33,368 nt of DNA. Origin: Nitrosovibrio sp. Nv4. Lineage in GTDB: Bacteria; Pseudomonadota; Alphaproteobacteria; Acetobacterales; Acetobacteraceae. How positions within the stretch are numbered: position 1 is the first letter of the stretch; every line of letters starts with the position of its first letter. This document shows, piece after piece, positions 16,281 to 23,048 of the stretch. The notes under the pieces were generated by a model. That model was not told the DNA's origin and made no database searches. It saw only the letters and a list, made by a program, of their open reading frames with translations. The position numbers and the translations under genes are program-made. The stretch spans positions 1-33,368 of the forward strand of contig CALQHT020000033.1 in NCBI GenBank assembly GCA_943330455.2, in the 5' to 3' direction.

Positions 16281-16709
16281 TCAGGTCGGGTCGGCGGTCA
16301 GACCTGCCGCGGCGATTCCGGCCAGGGCGGCGGCCTCGTCATTGTCCGACGTATCGCCGGTCACGCCGACCGCGCCAATGAAGCCTCCATCGCCCTTGAT
16401 CAGCACGCCACCCGCCACCGGGATCAGCGAGCCGCCCACGGCATGGGTCACGGCGGCGACGAAATGCGGGCGTTCCTCGGCGCGCTTGCCCAGAGTGCGG
16501 GAACCGACGCCCATCGCCAGCGCGCCATGCGCCTTGCCGATCGCGATGTCGGACCGCCGCAGGGAGGTGCCGTCCTCCGCCGCATAGGCTTTCAGCACGC
16601 CGCGCGCATCCAGCACGACCACCCCCATCGGGGCGAATTTGTTGGCACGGGCGTGTGCCAGGGCGGCGGTGACGATGGTCTGAGCCTGGGCAAGTGTCAG
16701 TGCGGCCAT
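16281..16709 (-). CDS. GlcG/HbpS family protein
   Basis: A 142-residue protein of the GlcG/HbpS family (PF03928). Evidence is LTLAQAQTIVTAALAHAR, then PMGVVVLDARG, a central IAIGKAHGAL and the glycine-rich VAGGVLIKGDGGFIGAVGVTG block. Family members include a heme-binding sensor accessory protein (HbpS) and GlcG of glycolate operons; many are of unknown function. AAAGGAAG precedes the ATG. The acyl-CoA-dehydrogenase-fold monooxygenase gene ends 40 bp upstream on the same strand, so the two probably form an operon. Confidence 0.88.
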   Translation of the reverse strand: MAALTLAQAQTIVTAALAHARANKFAPMGVVVLDARGVLKAYAAEDGTSLRRSDIAIGKAHGALAMGVGSRTLGKRAEERPHFVAAVTHAVGGSLIPVAGGVLIKGDGGFIGAVGVTGDTSDNDEAAALAGIAAAGLTADPT

Positions 16710-16749
16710 AAGAGAGCTTCCTTTGTCGATTGGATCGTGTGGGGACCGC

Positions 16750-17931
16750 CTACAGGAACGTGCCGTCGGGATCGCCGTTGAACATCACCCGGCCGACCGC
16801 CTCGAAATGCGAGTCGCGGGACTGGATCTGCTGGGACAGGGTGTGAATGTCGCGGAATCGCCGCTCGAACGGGGTGCCGGGGAAGATGGCCGAAGTGCCG
16901 GCGGCCTTGAAGACGTAGTCCACCACTTCGACCGAGACCTTGATCGCCTGTGCGCATCCCAGCCGCACCCGCGCCCTGTCGGCGGGTCCGATCGGATCGA
17001 TGTCATCCGCGTGATCCCACACATCCTTTAGGATTTCGACCAGATAGGCGCGGGCCGAACCGAGATTGGCTTCCCGGTGCGCCACATCGGACTGCACCGA
17101 AGGGCTGTCGGCCAGACGAGGCAGGCCCCGCGGCACTTTCTCGCCGGCCAGTTCGATGAAGGCGTCCAGCATGGCGCGGGCGATCCCGAAGGCCACGCCG
17201 GCAACGCCCACCGCATACAGGCCTTGCATCGGGAACGCATAGAGCGGGCCGGGGTCGCGGCGCAGGCTGGGGTCTTCTCTTGTGCCGGTGTATGCCTCGG
17301 CGACGAACAGGTCGGACAGGGAATAGCCCTCCGACGCGGTGCCGCGCATGCCGATCGGGTTCCAGTTGGCGATCAGGCTGGCCTTTGCCTTGGGGAACAG
17401 CAGGGACCGCACGGTCGGGCGGCCGAACCGGTTCAGGCGGAGCGATCCGTCCGGCTCGATGACCTGGCAATGCGCGCCCATCCAGGTGGCCTGGCGGCAG
17501 CCGCTGGCGAAATTCCATTCGCCGCTGACCCGGTAGCCGCCTGGCACCGCGGTGGCGCGATACTGGTTGGGCGGGCCCCAGGCGATGATGGCGCGCGGGT
17601 CGGAATAGATTTCCCGCGCGGTTTCCAGCGGGATGAACGGCGCGATCAGGGCCGAACTGTTGGCGACGAACAGGTTCCAGCCGACGGAGCCGTCATGGCG
17701 GGCGATTTCCTCGATCGCGCGGAGATAGACCCAGGGCTCGATCTGGTCGCCGCCGACCGAGAGCGGCAACAACATGCGCGCCATGCGGGCTTCGTGGATC
17801 TGGGACAGGAGGGGCTCGGGGATCCGCTGGGTCTGCTCGATCTCGTTGGCCGCCGCGGCGATGGCCGAGCCTAGGTCGCGAGCCCGGGCTATGGGGCCCA
17901 GCACTGGGGAAGGCGCGCTGAGGTGGTTCAT
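16750..17931 (-). CDS. Acyl-CoA-dehydrogenase-fold flavin-dependent monooxygenase
   Basis: A 393-residue protein with the acyl-CoA dehydrogenase fold: helical N-terminal domain (IPEPLLSQIHEARMARMLLP), a middle beta domain (GGYRVSGEWNFASGCRQATW, then NWNPIGMRGTASEGYSL) and a C-terminal helical domain. The pattern fits the group D monooxygenases (HpaB-like oxygenase components, DszC-like) better than true acyl-CoA dehydrogenases. Such enzymes use reduced flavin from a partner reductase to hydroxylate aromatics or heteroatoms. No reductase gene is adjacent. It is divergent from pgeF, with a hairpin-array element between the two. The downstream GlcG-like gene is probably co-transcribed. Confidence 0.85.
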   Translation of the reverse strand: MNHLSAPSPVLGPIARARDLGSAIAAAANEIEQTQRIPEPLLSQIHEARMARMLLPLSVGGDQIEPWVYLRAIEEIARHDGSVGWNLFVANSSALIAPFIPLETAREIYSDPRAIIAWGPPNQYRATAVPGGYRVSGEWNFASGCRQATWMGAHCQVIEPDGSLRLNRFGRPTVRSLLFPKAKASLIANWNPIGMRGTASEGYSLSDLFVAEAYTGTREDPSLRRDPGPLYAFPMQGLYAVGVAGVAFGIARAMLDAFIELAGEKVPRGLPRLADSPSVQSDVAHREANLGSARAYLVEILKDVWDHADDIDPIGPADRARVRLGCAQAIKVSVEVVDYVFKAAGTSAIFPGTPFERRFRDIHTLSQQIQSRDSHFEAVGRVMFNGDPDGTFL

Positions 17932-17985
17932 TTGGCGGTCCGTGGTCTGTCTGGGCAGGATTAGCGGCGTAGGATTGGGGTGTTG

Positions 17986-18267
17986 TCAATTGGGTGCGGG
18001 AAAGGGCGGGGCTTCCGCCCCGGACCCCGACCGGGGCTTTGCCCCTGGACCCCACCAAGGGCGACGGCCCTTGGAACCGGAACATTGTTGCCTTGAGGGA
18101 TGGGGCCCTACACCGACCTCTGACCGTCCGTGTAGGGCCCCATCCCTCAAGGCAACAAACGAATCGCATTCCAAAGGCCGTCGCCTTTGGCGGGTCGCAA
18201 GGGGCCATGCGGGCAGAGCCCTGGCGGGGTCCGGGGCGGAGCCCCGCCCTTCCCCGCACCCAATTGA
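17986..18267. repeat. Hairpin-array palindromic element, variant B
   Basis: A 282-bp element whose outermost 27-base arms (17986-18012 and 18241-18267) are complementary with one mismatch. Inside, hairpins such as ggcggggcttccgcccc, ccggggctttgcccctgg and caagggcgacggcccttgg precede a perfect 29-bp central stem (18085-18113 with 18130-18158, loop 16 bases). Matching hairpins follow (ccaaaggccgtcgcctttgg; ggggcggagcccc). The plan equals that of the elements at 10456-10716 and 20262-20522, but the core stem is a different sequence. It lies between two divergent genes. Confidence 0.88.
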
Positions 18268-18325
18268 CCAATCTCCCCAAACCCCGGCACATCCTCCCGC
18301 ACCTCTGTCCGGAGTCCCTGCCATC

Positions 18326-19111
18326 ATGGCGCCTCCCCGATTCCCGACCATGATCGACCCGCTGCGTTCCCCCGCCATCGGCTTGCCGCACGGCTTCTTC
18401 ACTCGCCAAGGCGGCGTGTCCGGCGGCGCGTTTGCCAGCCTGAACTGCAGCCTGTCCGGCCTCGACGATCGCGACCATGTGCTGGAAAACCGCGCCCGCG
18501 CCGCCCGCGCCCTGGATGCCGATCCGGCCCGGATGGTCGGGCTGACCCAGGTGCACGGCGCCGTCGCGGTGACCGTAACCGAGCCATGGCCACCCGGCGC
18601 CGGCCCGCGCGCGGACGCGATGGTAACCGACCGTCCTGGACTCGCGCTGGGGATCGTAACCGCCGACTGTGCCCCGGTTCTGTTCGCCCATGCGGCCTCC
18701 GGCATCGTCGGCGCGGCCCATGCCGGCTGGCGCGGCGCCCTGGCCGGCGTGATCGAGGCCACAATCGCCGCCATGGCAGCCCTGGGGGCCGATCGCGCCG
18801 GAATCGCGGCCTCGGTGGGACCCTGTATCGCCGCCCCGTCCTATGAGGTCGCCGCCGATCTGCGCGATGCGTTCCTGGCGCATGACCCGGAAAACCAACG
18901 ATTTTTCGGCGACGGCCAGCGGGAGGCACGCTGGCAGTTCGATCTCGCGGGCTATTGTGCCATGCGCTTGCGGACGGCCGGCGTGGGCCAGGTCGACGTG
19001 ATCGGGGCCGATACGCTCACCGAGGAAGACCGCTTCTTCAGCCATCGCCGCCGCACCCTGGCCGGCGGCGGACCGATCGGACACCAGATTTCGGTGATCG
19101 TCGCCCGCTAG
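18326..19111 (+). CDS. pgeF: Peptidoglycan editing factor PgeF (YfiH/laccase-domain protein)
   Basis: A 261-residue protein of the YfiH/DUF152 family. The three metal-binding residues appear in their usual contexts: H77 (LTQVHGA), C115 (TADCAPVLF) and H132 (AHAGWRG). The N-terminal HGFFTRQGGVSGGAFASLN and C-terminal FFSHRR blocks are also diagnostic. In E. coli the protein removes L-Ser misincorporated at position 1 of the peptidoglycan stem; homologues were earlier called polyphenol oxidases. The start at 18326 is preferred (GGAG at 18311); an in-frame ATG at 18350 is possible. A lipoprotein gene follows after 196 bp on the same strand. Confidence 0.93.
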   Translation: MAPPRFPTMIDPLRSPAIGLPHGFFTRQGGVSGGAFASLNCSLSGLDDRDHVLENRARAARALDADPARMVGLTQVHGAVAVTVTEPWPPGAGPRADAMVTDRPGLALGIVTADCAPVLFAHAASGIVGAAHAGWRGALAGVIEATIAAMAALGADRAGIAASVGPCIAAPSYEVAADLRDAFLAHDPENQRFFGDGQREARWQFDLAGYCAMRLRTAGVGQVDVIGADTLTEEDRFFSHRRRTLAGGGPIGHQISVIVAR

Positions 19112-19208
19112 AGCGGTTTCACCCCGACTGGAAACGAAAAACCGCTATGGCTCGTTGTCTGATCGCATGATTCACACGCTGTGATGTTCCGCTCAGCATG
19201 ATCATGCT
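19112..19208. repeat. Hairpin and 14-bp perfect palindrome downstream of pgeF
   Basis: Arms agcggttt (19112-19119) and aaaccgct (19139-19146) form a stem directly after the pgeF stop codon. A separate perfect palindrome, agcatgatcatgct, lies at 19195-19208. The combination resembles REP-like intergenic repeats widespread in alphaproteobacteria. It may mark the 3' end of the pgeF transcript. The rest of the gap up to 19307 shows nothing else. Confidence 0.65.
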
Positions 19209-19307
19209 CCAGTCCCAGCCGGTCGGCCTGGCCGTGACCGGCTCGACAGAACCGCATCGCGCTGCCCCCCCTGGCGGCAGCGGCGCCTATCTGCTTGAAG
19301 TGCCACC

Positions 19308-20243
19308 ATGTTCCGACGTTTGATCCCCTGCCTGATGTTTCCCCTGCTGGTGCTGAGCGCCTGTGGCGATCTGCCCGAACCATTCCTCGGCAATCCCGGC
19401 GCAAATGCTCGCCGTCTGGCACGTCCGCTCTCGCCCATGCTGGCGGTGCCGTTTCCCGGCAATGCCATGCTCAGCGACCCGGCCGGGCGCGCGCTGGCGG
19501 AGGATCTGGCGACCGCCCTGCAGAACGCGGACGTTCCGGCCCTGGCGCGGGAGCCACGCACCAATGACTGGCGGCTGATCACCAGCGCCGAACAACGGGG
19601 CCGGACGGTGGTACCGATCTATGTGGTGCAGAACCCGGAAGGGGCCGAACAGGGCACCACCGAGGGCAGCCCCGTGCCGACCGAGGCTTGGGCGGCCTCC
19701 GACAGTGCCACCCTGAACGCGGTTGCCGCCGAAGCCGCGAACAAGGTCGCCGACCTGCTGACCAGTATCCGCGTGGCCCGCGACAAGGCGGACCCCAACA
19801 GCCTCTATAATCGTGTGCCCAAGGTCATGGTGGCCGAGGTGACCGGGGCCCCGGGCGACGGCAATGCCTCCCTGACCCGGCAGATGCGGGCGAAACTGGC
19901 GGCCTATGGGCCGTTGATCCAAACCTCGCAGTCGGGCGCCGATTTCGTCGTGAAGGGCAAGGTCGTCGTTGTGTCCATACCCAACCGGCAGCAGCGGATC
20001 GAGATCCAATGGTACGTGACCACCGCCAGCGGCGACGAACGCGGCCGGGTGATCCAGTTGAACGAGATCCCCGCCGGCACGCTCGACCGGTTCTGGGGGG
20101 ACGTCGCGGTGGTCGTCGCGGCGGAGGCCTCGGCCGGGATCAACGACGTGCTGAACCGCCAATCCGGTCGGGAACCGCCACGCGGCGAAGCGGTGCCGGT
20201 TCAGCTCGACCCGGCCCAAGGGTCCGCCGCCGCTCGAAACTGA
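19308..20243 (+). CDS. Outer-membrane lipoprotein of unknown function
   Basis: A 311-residue protein with a lipoprotein signal: MFRRLIPCLMFPLLVLSAC, with the lipidated cysteine at position 19 in an LSAC lipobox. Glycine at +2 gives no inner-membrane retention signal, so outer-membrane anchoring is likely. The mature part has no motif I can name. It contains a predicted alternating helix/strand pattern with AEDLATALQNADVPAL, then VPKVMVAEVTGAPGDGN, and VKGKVVVVSIPNRQQRIEIQW. It follows pgeF on the same strand, though with a 196-bp gap carrying a hairpin. A cell-envelope role is likely from the lipobox; anything more specific would be a guess. Confidence 0.85.
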   Translation: MFRRLIPCLMFPLLVLSACGDLPEPFLGNPGANARRLARPLSPMLAVPFPGNAMLSDPAGRALAEDLATALQNADVPALAREPRTNDWRLITSAEQRGRTVVPIYVVQNPEGAEQGTTEGSPVPTEAWAASDSATLNAVAAEAANKVADLLTSIRVARDKADPNSLYNRVPKVMVAEVTGAPGDGNASLTRQMRAKLAAYGPLIQTSQSGADFVVKGKVVVVSIPNRQQRIEIQWYVTTASGDERGRVIQLNEIPAGTLDRFWGDVAVVVAAEASAGINDVLNRQSGREPPRGEAVPVQLDPAQGSAAARN

Positions 20244-20261
20244 TGCCGGCCGGGGTGATCA

Positions 20262-20522
20262 GGGGGGGGGAGAAAGCCTCGGGGCTCCGCCCCGGACCCC
20301 GCGAGGGGCTTTGCCCCCTCGACCCCCACCAAGGCTGGGCCTTGGATGCCGATTATTGGGTCAGGGACAAAAGGGGGCCTACCATGGCGTGGCAACGTCC
20401 GTGTTGGCCCCCTTTTGTCCCTGACCCCATGGATCGCGGTCCAGGGGCCGCGCCCCTGGTGGGTTCGAAGGGCAAAGCCCTCGCGGGGTTTGGGGCGGAG
20501 CCCCGAGGCTTTCTCTCCGCCC
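20262..20522. repeat. Hairpin-array palindromic element, copy A2 (inverted relative to A1)
   Basis: Near-identical to the reverse complement of 10456-10716. The central stem gggtcagggacaaaaggggg+cc (20358-20379) pairs perfectly with 20406-20427, whereas copy A1 has two wobble positions. The flanking hairpins (ggggctccgcccc; gaggggctttgccccctc; aaggctgggcctt; ccaggggccgcgcccctgg; agggcaaagccct; ggggcggagcccc) match those of A1 in reverse order. It fills the gap between the convergent lipoprotein and dehydrogenase genes and could act as a bidirectional terminator. Confidence 0.88.
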
Positions 20523-20550
20523 CCCGGCCGCTCCCGTCAGGTTATCGCCG

Positions 20551-21438
20551 TCAGGTGCGGACTTCCTCGTTCAGCGCCGTCTCATAGACCCGGATCACCG
20601 ACGACGAATCCGACGTGCCCAGTCCCATGCCGCGCGCCATGCGCATCAGGTTCATGACCTGCGGGGCGACCATGCCGGGCACGCCCAGCTCGTCCGCCAT
20701 TTCCAGGGCCAGGCGCAGGTCCTTGTGCGCCAGGTCCAAAGCGAAGGTCGGCGCGAAATCGCCCTTGAACGCCTTGTTCGACATGTTGCCGTAGCCGTTC
20801 GACATGCCGCTGGCATTGCGGATCACCGCGTCCAGCTTCTTCAAGTCGATGCCGGACCGCTTGCCCATCATCAGGGCCTCCGCCGCCGCCGCCGCGTTGC
20901 AGAACGCCAGCATGTTGTTGATCAGCTTGGCGGTGGAGCCCATGCCGATATCGCCGACATGCACGACCTCTCCGCTGAACGACCGCAGCAGCGGCAGTTG
21001 CTGCTCGTAGACCGCGGTCTCACCGCCCACCATGATGACGATGGTGCCATCCGTGGCGCGCGAGGTGCCGCCGGACACCGGCGCTTCCAGCATCTGGATG
21101 CCCTTGGCCGCCATGCCCGCCGCGACCCGCTTGGCGGTGGCCGGGGAGTTGGTGGACAGATCGACGAACACCGTGCCGGGCTTCGCGTTCTCCGCGATGC
21201 CGTCCTTGCCGAGGGTCACTTCCTCGACCACGCGGGGGATCGGCAGGGAGGTGATGACCACGTCGCACCGTGCCGCCACATCGGCCACCGAGGTCGCGGA
21301 GGACGCGCCGAGATCGGTGCAGGCCTTCACCGCGTCAGGGCTGAGGTCGAACACGATGACCTCATGGTTGGTGTTGCGGATGATGTTGCGGCACATGGGG
21401 CCGCCCATGTTGCCCACGCCGATGAACCCGACTTTCAT
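20551..21438 (-). CDS. NAD(P)-dependent beta-hydroxyacid dehydrogenase (3-hydroxyisobutyrate dehydrogenase family)
   Basis: A 295-residue protein with the full family signature: GVGNMG at residues 7-12 after the start MKVGFI, the substrate loop APVSGG at 119-124, and the catalytic lysine K171 in STAKLINNML with N175. The family oxidises 3-hydroxyisobutyrate, tartronate semialdehyde (in the reducing direction) or similar beta-hydroxyacids. The residue after the first strand (D31 in VFDLSP) suggests NAD preference. The exact substrate cannot be told from context. GGGAGAAGATGGT precedes the ATG at 21438. It is convergent with the lipoprotein gene. Confidence 0.9.
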   Translation of the reverse strand: MKVGFIGVGNMGGPMCRNIIRNTNHEVIVFDLSPDAVKACTDLGASSATSVADVAARCDVVITSLPIPRVVEEVTLGKDGIAENAKPGTVFVDLSTNSPATAKRVAAGMAAKGIQMLEAPVSGGTSRATDGTIVIMVGGETAVYEQQLPLLRSFSGEVVHVGDIGMGSTAKLINNMLAFCNAAAAAEALMMGKRSGIDLKKLDAVIRNASGMSNGYGNMSNKAFKGDFAPTFALDLAHKDLRLALEMADELGVPGMVAPQVMNLMRMARGMGLGTSDSSSVIRVYETALNEEVRT

Positions 21439-21526
21439 ACCATCTTCTCCCGTTCAGGCGCCGAACCGTCCGGCGCGATGACGCCAGGATGGCGGAAAGC
21501 GAGACGGAAGTCAGGAGGCGAAGAAC

Positions 21527-21597
21527 CCAAGGCTGGGCCCCGGATAACCTTTACTGATCGCGGTCCAGGGGCCGACGCCCCTGGTGGCCTCGCTACC
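21527..21597. repeat. Decayed fragment of a hairpin-array element
   Basis: The segment holds cccaaggctgggcccc, then gatcgcggtccaggggcc followed by gacgcccctggtgg. These match two separated modules of the element at 20262-20522, with the central stem missing. It looks like a remnant after deletion. It lies upstream of the dehydrogenase start. Confidence 0.65.
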
Positions 21598-21651
21598 GCA
21601 TTCACACATATCGTGATGGGAGGCCGATTTTCTCGGTGCAGGGGCCAATCC

Positions 21652-21769
21652 TCACCGTCATGGACAGGCTTGACCCGGCCACCCGCCCCGAGTTTTGACC
21701 AACCATTGCAAACACAGGTGTTTCCGCCATTGCGTGGGTGTCCGGGTCAAGCCCGGCCATGACGGTGAG
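21652..21769. repeat. Palindromic repeat related to the 'cgtcattgccgg' family, with an enlarged loop
   Basis: Arms tcaccgtcatggacaggctt... and ...aagcccggccatgacggtga are complementary over about 33 bases with a few mismatches. The loop contains a separate sequence including aaccattgc and a small cacaggtg inverted motif, longer than in the other copies. The gap 21439-21810 otherwise holds only the decayed fragment described separately. Confidence 0.75.
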
Positions 21770-21810
21770 GGCAAAGTTGACGCCCAAGAGCCCCACAGAC
21801 CGAACCCAAC

Positions 21811-23022
21811 CTACTTGCCAATCCCCATCCCCGGTACGCCGATGCCCAGGCAGAACACGTTTTGCCGCTTCTCGCGATAGACGCAGGCCTCGCCGCCACC
21901 GATATCGGCGCGGAATCCGGCCCGGAAGATCCCGTCCCCATCGGGATTGCGAGCGGTGACGTTGCCGCCCTCGGACTGCTCGCTCTTGCCCATGGTGGCG
22001 ACGGCGGATCCCGCGGCGTTATAGGCGGCGATCATCCGGTCCTTGCCGACCAGGCTGGCGCCGACCTTGCCGTCGGTCGTAAACGCCTGGACCACCCCGG
22101 ACCCGTCGGCCTCGGCACCCAACGCCGCGCTGTTGGTGCCCTTGCCGGTGCCGACGAAGACCAATCCGGCCCCACCGGCGGCGGGATTGGAGCCGGCGCC
22201 GGCGACCACTTTTCCGGCATCGTCATACAGCCGCAGGGCGACGCCTCGGCCGGGCACGGTGCCGATCACCGCCGCCGGCTTGCCGTCCTTGGCCAGTTTC
22301 AGGCCGAACAGCTCCTGTCCGACCCCCATTTCGACCGCCTGCCCGCGGGAGGAAAGCCCGATCGTCGGGGTATCGCCCGCACTGGCCTCGACCCGGGTGC
22401 CGCCGCTGCCGTTCTCCAACATCAGGCGCCCACCCGTATCCACCATCAGGGCTGCTACCTTGCCCGCGGCCGAGTTGACGGTCAGCGCCGCATGTCCCTG
22501 ATCCTGATGCGTGAACACAAGCCGGCTGCCCCCGGAGGCTCCCAGGGTCAGATTCCCTCGCTCATCGACCCGCATCAGCACCTGGCCGGACGCGCCCAGC
22601 ACCTGGAAGGGGGCCCGCACGGCGCTCCGATCCGCTTCCAGCTTGGCCACGCGGGCTTCCAGCGCCGCGATCCGGGCGTCGTCGGCCGGCCGGGCCCCAC
22701 CCCCCGGTTGCTGCCGCCCCGCCTTCAGATCGGCCACATCCTTCTGCAGGGCCTTGACGTCGTCCTGCAGCGCCTTGGTATTGCGGTCCGATTCGATCAT
22801 CCAGTCCCGAATCCGGTCCATCGTCATCATAAGCGCTTTCTCAAGGATCATGGTCGGGGTGACCGGCGCCTCTCCGGAGCACGGGAAGCCGCCAATGATG
22901 CAGACGAAATCGCGCAGGGCGCCCGGGGTGTCGAATTTCGGCGGCAACTCCGCCGCTCGCAGCGGCCAGACGACCATGCCGGCCAGCAGGGCCATCGTGC
23001 AGCGGAGTGCGAAACGCGTCAT
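21811..23022 (-). CDS. Exported coiled-coil / beta-repeat protein
   Basis: A 403-residue protein I do not recognise. It has a signal peptide (residues 1-23, ending LRAAEL), an N-terminal segment with C41 and C48, and a coiled-coil region in two parts (about 75-101, KALQDDVKALQKDVADLK, and about 113-134) joined by a Gly/Pro linker. From about 140 to 400 runs a series of short beta-rich, glycine-rich repeats (for example GASGQVLMRVDERGNLTLGA). C380 and C391 lie near the C-terminus. This stalk-plus-beta-body plan resembles trimeric fibres or adhesins, but that is inference from pattern only. It begins 26 bp after the von Willebrand A gene, with AAGGA before the ATG, so the two form an operon. 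Longer upstream in-frame sequence overlaps that gene in another frame and is not coding. Confidence 0.8.
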   Translation of the reverse strand: MTRFALRCTMALLAGMVVWPLRAAELPPKFDTPGALRDFVCIIGGFPCSGEAPVTPTMILEKALMMTMDRIRDWMIESDRNTKALQDDVKALQKDVADLKAGRQQPGGGARPADDARIAALEARVAKLEADRSAVRAPFQVLGASGQVLMRVDERGNLTLGASGGSRLVFTHQDQGHAALTVNSAAGKVAALMVDTGGRLMLENGSGGTRVEASAGDTPTIGLSSRGQAVEMGVGQELFGLKLAKDGKPAAVIGTVPGRGVALRLYDDAGKVVAGAGSNPAAGGAGLVFVGTGKGTNSAALGAEADGSGVVQAFTTDGKVGASLVGKDRMIAAYNAAGSAVATMGKSEQSEGGNVTARNPDGDGIFRAGFRADIGGGEACVYREKRQNVFCLGIGVPGMGIGK

Positions 23023-23048
23023 GGCGATGTCCTTGCTCGTTGAGGTGT

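Noticed and set aside
10456-20522. A composite transposon bounded by the two inverted hairpin-array elements
   Set aside because: No transposase or target duplication is seen, the enclosed genes include a housekeeping-type pgeF, and a third related element lies inside the interval. Dispersed repeats explain the arrangement better.
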